Source: Maricaulis sp.
GTDB taxonomy: Bacteria > Pseudomonadota > Alphaproteobacteria > Caulobacterales > Maricaulaceae
DNA: 6,170 bases
Assembly: GCA_002694345.1 (NCBI GenBank)
Contig: NZLV01000109.1
Span: 1 to 6,170 of the forward strand
Reading direction: 5' to 3'
Shown: piece by piece, positions 1 through 4,861 of the stretch
How positions within the stretch are numbered: position 1 is the first letter of the stretch
How the letters are laid out: each line of letters starts with the position of its first letter
Notes under the pieces: model-generated
Seen by the model: the letters and a program-made list of their open reading frames with translations, nothing else
Databases searched by the model: none
Told to the model about the DNA's origin: nothing
Translations under genes and position numbers: made by a program

Positions 1-188
1 CGCCCTATGATGCCGTGATCCTGATCTCTCAGCAGGCGGTACAGCGGCCGGGCATCGCCCACGCCCTGGCTCCGCTGATCGGTGCGATTGACGAAACCAT
101 GATGCGTGAGGCCAATCGGCAGGTCGACATGGATGGCCAGACCCCGGCCCAGGCTGCGGCCTGGCTGGATTCGGTGATCGCGGAGTAG
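1..188 (+). CDS. Glycine betaine/osmoprotectant ABC transporter substrate-binding domain, C-terminal fragment
   Basis: Partial gene whose 5' part lies left of the window; the reading frame begins at base 3 and stops with TAG at 186-188, giving 61 residues. The visible part (PYDAVILISQQAV near the start, then ALAPLIGAIDETMMREANRQ, VDMDGQTPAQAAAWL) matches the C-terminal pattern of OpuAC/ProX/YehZ-type periplasmic substrate-binding proteins: a Pro-Tyr strand, then a 'L..L.G.I....M...N..VD.DG..P...A..WL' helix-turn-helix end. Family knowledge: such domains capture quaternary-amine osmolytes such as glycine betaine in the periplasm and pass them to the permease; in many bacteria the domain is fused to the permease. 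Whether that is so here cannot be seen. The next gene starts 3 nt downstream, so the two are probably co-transcribed. Family assignment rests on the tail only. Confidence 0.72.
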   Translation, partial: PYDAVILISQQAVQRPGIAHALAPLIGAIDETMMREANRQVDMDGQTPAQAAAWLDSVIAE

Positions 189-191
189 CGC

Positions 192-704
192 ATGAGTGGA
201 TTTGTCGGGCATGGCCGACTGCAGGATGCGGAATGGCTGATGCGGGCCTGCCTGATTCTTAATCGGGACCGGCCACCGCATGTCGACCCGATCACCGAGG
301 ACACGCCGCTCAACCAGGTCTATGCGCGCCAGTCTGCCGAATTCGAGGCCCTGCTCGAACAGATTGACCCGGAAGGGGAGGTCGACCGGCGGATTTTCCC
401 GGTCCTGGCCTTTTTCACCGCATCGGAAGGCTGGCCCGTCGACATCATCTTTTCCATCGTGGCGGCCCTGGGCGTCTGGCTCTTCCTGCCGAACTGGTAC
501 GGGATGGCGCAATTCATCGCCTATGTCGCGATCGGCGGTTTCGTGGCGATCCAGTATCTGCGCTCGCGCCGCAAACAGGAGCGGGCCCGCGCGGAGATGC
601 TGCGGCTGGGCCTGGATCCGTCACGGGAGCATCCGCTCACCTTGCGCATTCTGGTGAAATACCGCCGCCGCGACCGGCCGCCGGCCGGTGTCACGATCCA
701 CTGA
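192..704 (+). CDS. Small inner-membrane protein with two predicted transmembrane helices, function unknown
   Basis: 170 residues. The start ATG at 192 is preceded by GGAG (182-185) at 6 nt spacing; this site lies inside the last codons of the transporter gene, so translation is probably coupled. I do not recognise the family. The N-terminal ~75 residues are soluble and acidic (PITEDTPLNQ, then EALLEQIDPEGEVDRR at about 52-67). Two hydrophobic segments follow at about 82-99 (PVDIIFSIVAALGVWLF) and 104-123, separated by a short LPNWYG turn. Immediately after comes a basic stretch (LRSRRKQERAR, 123-133), which by the positive-inside rule puts both termini in the cytoplasm. The C-terminal tail is basic (VKYRRRDRPP). 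Placement behind an osmolyte transporter might hint at an accessory role, but nothing in the sequence shows this. Its TGA ends 2 nt before the stop of the convergent gene. Confidence 0.78.
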   Translation: MSGFVGHGRLQDAEWLMRACLILNRDRPPHVDPITEDTPLNQVYARQSAEFEALLEQIDPEGEVDRRIFPVLAFFTASEGWPVDIIFSIVAALGVWLFLPNWYGMAQFIAYVAIGGFVAIQYLRSRRKQERARAEMLRLGLDPSREHPLTLRILVKYRRRDRPPAGVTIH

Positions 705-706
705 GC

Positions 707-1093
707 CTAGCTGTCCAGCCAGGCCAGCGCTTCGGCACGGGTGCGGAACACGCCGAACACATCCAGCTCATTGGCCCGCGGCATCAGGGACCAGGTTTCC
801 ACGATCGGCATGTTCACATCCGATTCGATCACCCAGGCATTCTTGTTGGGCGGACCGGCGATCTCGGCCGTGTCCTCAAGCAGTTTCACGAAGGTGGTCT
901 GGAAGACCTCGATGGTGAGCTCTGACAGGTCGGATCCTGATTCGACGATGATGAGGCGCACCACATCCGGCCCCCATTCCGGCGACTGGATCATCTCCAT
1001 ATAGTTCTGGATGATCTCCTCGACCGGGACAAAGCCGTGAAAGCGGGTCTCGAATCGCCGCGCTTCGGGGTCAAAACTGCGGGTATAGGGCAT
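707..1093 (-). CDS. SpoIIAA/STAS-like small protein, function unknown
   Basis: 128 residues. The beginning (MPYTRSFDPEARRFETRFHG) has the look of two short antiparallel strands seen in small SpoIIAA-like (STAS/SEC14-type) proteins: 'Y...D...R.....F.G'. A helix with V-EEIIQNYMEMIQSPEW (about 24-40), a strand VVRLIIVE (44-51), a long helix around 56-75, and a final FGVFRTRAEALAWL (113-126) follow. That ending is typical of this group of short alphaproteobacterial proteins. No catalytic residues are evident. The start lacks a clear Shine-Dalgarno sequence (ACAAACCC precedes the ATG) and no in-frame start codon is found just upstream, so it may be leaderless or weakly translated. It lies 69 nt after phoH on the same strand, with a strong hairpin between. 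The fold assignment is by pattern only. Confidence 0.65.
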   Translation of the reverse strand: MPYTRSFDPEARRFETRFHGFVPVEEIIQNYMEMIQSPEWGPDVVRLIIVESGSDLSELTIEVFQTTFVKLLEDTAEIAGPPNKNAWVIESDVNMPIVETWSLMPRANELDVFGVFRTRAEALAWLDS

Positions 1094-1114
1094 GGGTTTG
1101 TGCGGTGTGATGGC

Positions 1115-1142
1115 GATCCGGAGCCCGGCAGGGCTCCGGATC
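1115..1142 (-). terminator. Perfect 12-bp hairpin between phoH and the STAS-like gene
   Basis: GATCCGGAGCCC (1115-1126), a 4-nt loop GGCA and GGGCTCCGGATC (1131-1142) form a perfect 12-bp stem. It lies 20 nt after the phoH stop and 21 nt before the start of the next gene on the same strand. Read on the minus strand it is followed by GCCATCACACC, with no U-tract, so it is not a standard intrinsic terminator. It could be a factor-assisted terminator, an mRNA 3'-end stabiliser or processing site that separates the expression of the two genes, or a dyad operator. The structure is certain; the role is inference. Confidence 0.5.
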
Positions 1143-1162
1143 AGGATCGACGGACGACAAGT

Positions 1163-1927
1163 CTAGAGAACAGTCAGCATGCTCGCAACCAGAGGGTGGC
1201 GGACGATGTCCTTTGCCTGCAAGCGGCAGACGGCGATGTCGTCGAGCGCCTCCACCTTCTCGGCAATCTGGGCGAGACCTGACATCTCCGGCAGGAGGTC
1301 GGACTGGGCCGGGTCGCCGGTGACCACCATGGTGGAGTTCCAGCCCAGCCGGGTCAGCAGCATTTTCAGCTGCGTATAGGTACAGTTCTGCGCCTCATCC
1401 ACGACAACGAAGGCATTGTTCAGCGTGCGGCCCCGCATGTATCCGATCGGCGCGATCTCGATCAGGCCTTCCGCCATCAGGAGTTTGAGCTTTTTCGGGG
1501 AGAGCCTGTCGGCCAGCGCGTCGTAGAGCGGCCGCAGATAGGGAGCCAGCTTCTCTTCCATCGCGCCGGGCAGGAAGCCGATCGATTCGCCGGCTTCCAC
1601 CGCGGGACGGGACAGCACGATGCGGCTGACCGAGCCCGATTCGAGCGCCTCGACCCCCTTTGCCACGGCCAGGAAGGTCTTGCCCGTGCCGGCCGGCCCG
1701 AGCGCCATGACCATGTTGTGGTCGTCGATCGCTTTCATGAGCGCGGCCTGACCGTCCGAGCGCGGTTTCACATTCTTGACGAAACGCTGGTCGCGCATGG
1801 GTTCCTTTTCGTCAGGATTCCAGTTGGTCCCCGGGAACAGGGCCCGGACCTTGTCCTCTTCGGCCTGATAGTGCGCCGTATTGAACTCACCGGCACGCTG
1901 ACGACGTTTGACGTTACGCTTACCCAT
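1163..1927 (-). CDS. phoH: PhoH-family P-loop ATPase
   Basis: 254 residues from the ATG at 1927-1925. That start was chosen because GGAGG (minus strand, 1936-1940) lies 8 nt upstream and the protein then begins MGKRNVKRRQ; an in-frame ATG 30 codons further out would add a Pro/Ser-rich segment unlike the family. Walker A is GPAGTGKT (77-84), Walker B VVVDEAQN (174-181), and a third motif TGDPAQSD (203-210) follows; RPAVEAGESIGFLPG (108-121) and YMRGRTL (163-169) are also PhoH signatures. Family knowledge: cytoplasmic ATPases of the SF1-like PhoH group, linked to RNA metabolism and ribosome/RNA processing; in E. coli, phoH belongs to the phosphate regulon. At ~254 residues it is the short form without an added KH or PIN domain, unlike YbeZ/PhoL, and no ybeY lies beside it. 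The basic N-terminus (KRNVKRRQR) may touch RNA. The function remains general. Confidence 0.93.
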   Translation of the reverse strand: MGKRNVKRRQRAGEFNTAHYQAEEDKVRALFPGTNWNPDEKEPMRDQRFVKNVKPRSDGQAALMKAIDDHNMVMALGPAGTGKTFLAVAKGVEALESGSVSRIVLSRPAVEAGESIGFLPGAMEEKLAPYLRPLYDALADRLSPKKLKLLMAEGLIEIAPIGYMRGRTLNNAFVVVDEAQNCTYTQLKMLLTRLGWNSTMVVTGDPAQSDLLPEMSGLAQIAEKVEALDDIAVCRLQAKDIVRHPLVASMLTVL

Positions 1928-1947
1928 GGCTGGAACCTCCACACATG

Positions 1948-1975
1948 AAAAACCCCTCGGCCAGACGGCGAGGGG
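1948..1975 (-). terminator. Terminator-like hairpin plus U5 in the phoH leader
   Basis: On the minus strand CCCCTCG (1975-1969), a 9-nt loop and CGAGGGG (1959-1953) form a 7-bp stem followed directly by five T residues (1952-1948). This is the layout of an intrinsic terminator. It sits only 7 nt before the GGAGG of phoH (1940-1936), downstream of no recognised minus-strand gene. It could stop a short RNA initiated within 1976-2223, or act as a conditional attenuator for phoH. The stem and U-run are seen; function is inference. Confidence 0.6.
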
Positions 1976-2223
1976 CGGAAAAGAGACGGGGCTGCAGGGA
2001 CAGTTCGGAGCACTCAAAGGGTGCAGGGCGCGTGGCGCCGGATCCTGGCGGGCTGGGTCGTGGTGCGGTCATGCCGTCTACCCGGGGCCTCCCTGAGGGT
2101 GCATCCGATGCGAAACGGGACGATCTGTCTTCGAATCGCGGTTACAGTCTCATTCTAACCCGGTGAAGAAGTTCTGAACGAGTGCGTCGCGAATAATTCA
2201 CGAAAATAATGAGGGAGACAGGA
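1976..2223. other. Divergent intergenic region between phoH and the gamma-carbonic anhydrase gene
   Basis: The space between the two divergent start codons is 296 bp (1928-2223); this part lies beyond the terminator-like hairpin. No convincing protein gene is visible. It must hold promoters for both directions. A weak minus-strand candidate is TAGAAT (complement of 2152-2157) with TTCAGA 15 nt upstream (complement of 2173-2178), which is a short spacer. The plus-strand side is AT-rich from about 2189 to 2210. Small dyads occur at 2101-2111 (GCATCcGATGC) and 2089-2099 (CCTCCCTGAGG). A transcript from near 2145 would give roughly 200 nt up to the hairpin at 1975-1948. I recognise no known RNA family. 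Confidence 0.4.
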
Positions 2224-2754
2224 ATGGCCTTGTATGCATTGGGTGAGTCGGAGCCGCAAACCCCGGGCGAGGGGAAATACTGGGTGGCACCCGATGCCCA
2301 GGTCATGGGCCGGGTCACCCTCGAGGAGGGCGCCAGCGTCTGGTATGGCGCGGTTGTGCGCGGCGACAACGACCCGATCGTGATCGGCCGCAATTCCAAT
2401 ATCCAGGACGGGTCGGTGCTCCACACCGATATCGGCTGGCCGATGATGATCGGCGAGGGCGTCACCGTGGGCCACCAGGTCATGCTTCATGGCTGCACGA
2501 TCGGGGACAACACCCTGATCGGGATCGGTTCGACCGTGCTCAATGGCGCGAAGATCGGGAAGAACTGCATCATCGGCGCCCATGCCCTGATCACCGAAGG
2601 CAAGGAAATCCCGGACAATTCCCTGGTGGTCGGCTCGCCGGGCCGGGTCATCCGAACGCTGGATGCCGACGCCGAAGCCATGCTCCGTGCCTCGGCCGAC
2701 CATTATGTCGAGAACTGGCAGAAGCACAGCACGCAGCTGCGCCGCATCGACTGA
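2224..2754 (+). CDS. Gamma-class carbonic anhydrase-like hexapeptide-repeat protein
   Basis: 176 residues. The ATG at 2224 is chosen because GAGGGAG (2211-2217) lies 6 nt upstream; an in-frame ATG at 2209 would overlap that site. The protein is a left-handed beta-helix: hexapeptide repeats of the [IV]-G-x-x type run from about 22 to 140 (VAPDAQVMG, VTLEEG, VVIG-like turns, IGEGVTVG, IGDNTLIG, IGKNCIIG). The three zinc-binding histidines of the family are present as His67, His84 and His89, with the usual spacing of 17 and 5. VVRGD (44-48) and Gln61 also match family active-site positions. A C-terminal helix (about 146-172) packs on the trimer. Length and motifs are those of the YrdA/PaaY/CaiE branch, whose members are trimeric zinc proteins; several show carbonic anhydrase activity and others have different or unknown substrates. 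It probably acts in the cytoplasm. It stands alone, divergent from phoH. Confidence 0.92.
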   Translation: MALYALGESEPQTPGEGKYWVAPDAQVMGRVTLEEGASVWYGAVVRGDNDPIVIGRNSNIQDGSVLHTDIGWPMMIGEGVTVGHQVMLHGCTIGDNTLIGIGSTVLNGAKIGKNCIIGAHALITEGKEIPDNSLVVGSPGRVIRTLDADAEAMLRASADHYVENWQKHSTQLRRID

Positions 2755-2787
2755 GTCTGAAAAGGGAATACGCGGTGTGGGCCGGGC

Positions 2788-3288
2788 CTAGTGGGCGCGG
2801 CTCCACAACTCGCGGATATTCTGGTCGGCTTCCCGGCCCAGATTGAACCAGGCGGCCCGGTCGTGGGACGCATCGATGATCAGCAATTTGTCATCGCGTC
2901 CCAGAATGTGACTGAGTTCATTGCGCAGAACGGCCGACGTCGTCGGGCCGCGCAGCAGCCATGTATTGCCCGTGATCGGCTCCAGATCGCCATAGGCGGA
3001 GAGCGCATTGCGGAACTCGCCGGCGATCTCCGGCTGCAATTCCGCGATGATCACGAAATTGGCGGGCCGCGCGCCGGGCGTCACCCGCTTTTCCGGTTTG
3101 GGCTGGTCTTCGGATGCGCCAAGCCATTCTCGGAATTCATCAATTTCCGATGCTTGCGCCCAGTCCCCATCCCGTTCGGCGGAGACTTGCGAATGCGCAG
3201 CGATCCGGCCTTCGGTGACAAAGGCGCGCATCTGCTGCGGCGTATAGGGGCCGTATACACGGCCTTCGACTTTTACAAACCAGGACAT
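2788..3288 (-). CDS. GYF_2 (DUF4339) domain protein with a SinR/Cas2-like C-terminal domain
   Basis: 166 residues from the ATG at 3288-3286. That start puts the GYF_2 motif at the N-terminus in the normal way (MSWFVKVEGRVYGPYTPQQM); a second in-frame ATG at 3312 would add 8 residues. The Shine-Dalgarno site is weak (GGA 6 nt upstream). Residues 2-56 form a GYF_2 domain: W3, GPYT at 13-16, then a helix and 'G.I...S.V......W..A'. Such domains are usually protein-interaction or membrane-protein-associated modules. A Pro/Lys linker (60-75) leads to residues 77-150. These read as a beta-alpha-beta small domain: strand FVIIAEL (78-84), helix EFRNALSAYG, strand TWLLRG (109-114), helix AVLRNELSHIL, strand KLLIIDA (134-140) and AAWFNL (145-150). 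This order resembles SinR-like/Cas2-like proteins. The acidic catalytic Asp expected at the end of Cas2 strand 1 is replaced by Glu83-Leu, so nuclease activity is doubtful. No cas genes are nearby. Confidence 0.75.
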   Translation of the reverse strand: MSWFVKVEGRVYGPYTPQQMRAFVTEGRIAAHSQVSAERDGDWAQASEIDEFREWLGASEDQPKPEKRVTPGARPANFVIIAELQPEIAGEFRNALSAYGDLEPITGNTWLLRGPTTSAVLRNELSHILGRDDKLLIIDASHDRAAWFNLGREADQNIRELWSRAH

Positions 3289-3337
3289 TGCGATTCCGTC
3301 GTCGCGAGGCATTTCTTACGGCTCTTTCGCACTCAAA

Positions 3338-3367
3338 CTTCTAACGTCTAGCTTTCACCTACGGCAA
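3338..3367 (-). promoter_or_regulatory. Weak candidate promoter for the GYF_2 gene
   Basis: On the minus strand TTGCCG (3367-3362) and TAGAAG (3343-3338) are separated by 18 nt, each matching four of six positions of the TTGACA/TATAAT consensus. Start of transcription near 3331 would give a leader of about 43 nt. It lies in the 134-nt gap after the PilZ gene. The same gap holds a 6-bp dyad TACGGC (3360-3365)/GCCGTA (3375-3380) with a 9-nt loop that overlaps the -35 box; it has no T-run on either side. Assignment is tentative. Confidence 0.25.
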
Positions 3368-3422
3368 GAATTGGGCCGTAATGAGAAAACGTGACCGCAA
3401 GGGGGTTGAAAACGCGCTTTTA

Positions 3423-4046
3423 TCAGGCTGCTTCAGGATCGTTGGCTTTGGCCTCGGGAGGATCGAACACGACCGCGAAGCCATTGTCCAGAATCCGCGC
3501 CACACGTCCTGACATCTCACCGACACGCAGACGCTCCCCGACACGCGGGCGCTCGAGGCATTCAAAGCCGGCGCCGGTGACGGAAACGTCGATCACATTG
3601 GCCTGGATGACCACGCCGTCGGACAGGAGAATGCGGGCCCGGCCGCGTCCCGGCTTGCGCGGGGCGGCCCGGTCTTCCTCCAGACCCAGGCGGTCCTTGT
3701 TGAAGCGCCAGGTAATGGCATCGGCCAGCTTGTCGCGCTTGCGGGCTGTTGTGAGGAAGGAAACCGAGAATTCCTGACCTTCGCGGCGGACAATCTGGCC
3801 CTCCACGCGTCCCAGTCCGGGAATCATCAGGACGATCCGGGTGCCCTCGCGCGGCGGCATGCGGCACAGGACGCGCGCGCCACCCGGCGAGATATCAATG
3901 ACACGGCAGGCGTTTTCGCCCGTGGCTTCCGACCAGTAGCGGCCGTGCAGCTGCAGTGGGACACGGGCATGCCGCCGGCGCTCCTGCGAGCCCCGGGCTG
4001 CAATCTTGATCTTCCGGCGATCTAGACGGCCAGGCTCATCCTGCAT
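3423..4046 (-). CDS. Tandem PilZ-domain protein, probable c-di-GMP effector
   Basis: 207 residues; start ATG at 4046-4044 with AAGGG (4058-4054) 7 nt upstream. Two PilZ domains are visible. Domain 1 (about 21-110) carries the full c-di-GMP-binding signature: RRHAR (24-28, an RxxxR) and DISPGG (51-56, DxSxxG), then strands with REGTRIVLMIPGLGRVEGQIVRREG. Domain 2 (about 130-195) also keeps both parts: RGRAR (134-138) and DVSVTG (153-158), followed by RVGERLRVGEMSGRVARILDNGFAVVF. Family knowledge: PilZ domains bind cyclic di-GMP through the arginines and the DxSxxG loop and change partner interactions, commonly in motility, polysaccharide secretion or cell-cycle control. No output domain, signal peptide or membrane segment is present, so it is probably a soluble adaptor. 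It lies 59 nt after a PAS gene on the same strand, a likely two-gene unit. A hairpin covers part of its ribosome binding site. Confidence 0.88.
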   Translation of the reverse strand: MQDEPGRLDRRKIKIAARGSQERRRHARVPLQLHGRYWSEATGENACRVIDISPGGARVLCRMPPREGTRIVLMIPGLGRVEGQIVRREGQEFSVSFLTTARKRDKLADAITWRFNKDRLGLEEDRAAPRKPGRGRARILLSDGVVIQANVIDVSVTGAGFECLERPRVGERLRVGEMSGRVARILDNGFAVVFDPPEAKANDPEAA

Positions 4047-4050
4047 GGCA

Positions 4051-4072
4051 TCACCCTTCTTGTTCCGGGTGA
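4051..4072 (-). promoter_or_regulatory. Hairpin overlapping the PilZ gene ribosome binding site
   Basis: On the minus strand TCACCC (4072-4067), a 10-nt loop GGAACAAGAA and GGGTGA (4056-4051) can form a 6-bp stem. The 3' arm contains the GGG of the AAGGG Shine-Dalgarno site (4058-4054), so the folded RNA would partly hide it, 4 nt before the start codon. This could tune translation of the PilZ protein. The pairing is seen; a regulatory role is inference, and a 6-bp stem can occur by chance. Confidence 0.4.
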
Positions 4073-4105
4073 ATTTAGGGCGCAGGCGTTAAGAAGGACT
4101 TGCAA

Positions 4106-4666
4106 TCACTGATCGTTTGCGACGCGTTGTACCCAGGTTTCACCGGGCTGGGCGAGGCCCGGGAATATCGTCGCCGGCTGGGCCGGGGGATGGATCTCCT
4201 GAAGGGCGGTGCGCACCACCGGACGGCCGCGAAAGCCCTCGGTCGAATCGAGCGGCTGGAACAGGCCCAGCGTCCGGTCGATCTCGCCGCTCGGCCCGCG
4301 CAACGGGAAGAGGGCGATCTCCACCGGCAGTTCGCGCTGATCCATCGACACGGCCCGGGCGATCATCGAGGCCGGGGATGTCCCGGAAATGGACGCTTCC
4401 AGCAAGGCGTGGACATGGGTGCGGTCATGGCCGCGCCACAGGGTCAGGAAATTCTGGTCGCGGAACTCTCTTTTATAGAGATCGCACAAATGCGTGCCGG
4501 CCAGACGGAACAGGTGGTGCTGGCTGTCGGCCCGCCACAGGATGAAGACATAGCCGAGGAGCTCGGAGATATCCTGCGGCTCGATATCGGCCCGCAGGGG
4601 CGCGCCCCCGCCGTGACGGCGCGTTTGCCAATAGGCATGCAGGGCTCGTGTTTGCGGATGTCGCAT
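4106..4666 (-). CDS. Single-domain PAS (PAS_5-type) protein
   Basis: 186 residues from the ATG at 4666-4664. This start is preferred because GGGAG lies 8 nt upstream and the protein then begins MRHPQTRALHAYWQTRR, where the family normally begins; further in-frame ATGs at 4687, 4750 and 4831 would add residues that look non-coding. The body matches the PAS_5-type pattern: 'AYW...R....P.RADI.P.DI..LL' (11-37), GYVFILWRADSQHHLFRLAGTHL (38-60), LYKREFRDQNFLTLW (63-77), a helix HVHALLEASISG, then VEIALFPLRG (115-124) and RTLGLFQPLD (131-140). The tail (141-186) is variable and Pro/Gly-rich. Family knowledge: these are cytoplasmic proteins with a lone PAS fold; a single-domain PAS protein in Caulobacter (MopJ) acts in cell-cycle and motility control, although closeness to this one is not shown. 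The ligand is unknown. It lies upstream of the PilZ gene, suggesting a linked signalling role. Confidence 0.78.
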   Translation of the reverse strand: MRHPQTRALHAYWQTRRHGGGAPLRADIEPQDISELLGYVFILWRADSQHHLFRLAGTHLCDLYKREFRDQNFLTLWRGHDRTHVHALLEASISGTSPASMIARAVSMDQRELPVEIALFPLRGPSGEIDRTLGLFQPLDSTEGFRGRPVVRTALQEIHPPAQPATIFPGLAQPGETWVQRVANDQ

Positions 4667-4861
4667 CCCGTGGGCTCCCAAATTCATCCGTTTGACCCGG
4701 CCTGTTCCGGACCGGTGCGTTGCGGGACGGGATTTCAAGTTCGGGGCCATACCCGCCGGGCGGGAACCGGGGGGACGCGCTTTCTCCGGACGCGCGAACC
4801 CCTCGCACGCGAAACGGTACGCGGATTGCAACAGAAGGGGCGAAGACCAAGGAGCAAGCCC
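4667..4861. promoter_or_regulatory. Divergent control region with a direct repeat
   Basis: This 195-bp gap between the PAS gene and the exported-protein gene should hold both promoters, but I find no convincing -35/-10 pair. It contains two copies of GGACGCGC (4773-4780 and 4788-4795) with start-to-start spacing of 15 bp, and a 13-bp palindrome CCCGCCGGGCGGG (4752-4764). These could be binding sites for a regulator, but in GC-rich DNA they may also be chance. The plus-strand ribosome binding site AAGGAG (4849-4854) is at the right end. Confidence 0.35.

Noticed and set aside
1925..2017. Longer phoH start at 2017, adding 30 residues.
   Set aside because: The extra residues are encoded by the terminator-like hairpin and are Pro/Ser/Cys-rich, whereas the ATG at 1927 has GGAGG at ideal spacing.
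1920..2072. 50-codon minus-strand frame (start at 2072) ending in a TAA that overlaps the phoH start, a possible leader peptide.
   Set aside because: No good Shine-Dalgarno site precedes it, the translation is Pro/Ser-rich without a regulatory codon run, and it passes through the terminator-like hairpin. Not excluded, but not supported.
2155..2727. 190-codon minus-strand frame opposite the gamma-carbonic anhydrase gene.
   Set aside because: It mirrors a strongly supported gene with all zinc ligands; the translation is His/Asp/Arg-rich with no recognisable motif, as expected for an antisense frame in GC-rich DNA.
2788..3288. CRISPR-Cas2 gene, suggested by the Cas2-like C-terminal domain.
   Set aside because: No cas1 or other cas gene and no repeat-spacer array is present in the window, the protein carries a GYF_2 domain, and the catalytic acidic position is altered.
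4100..4861. Long plus-strand open frame continuous with the exported-protein gene, which would give a 546-residue protein.
   Set aside because: The upstream part is antisense to the PAS gene, reads as low-complexity Arg/Gly/Pro-rich sequence, and would bury the signal peptide and the AAGGAG site that support the start at 4862.
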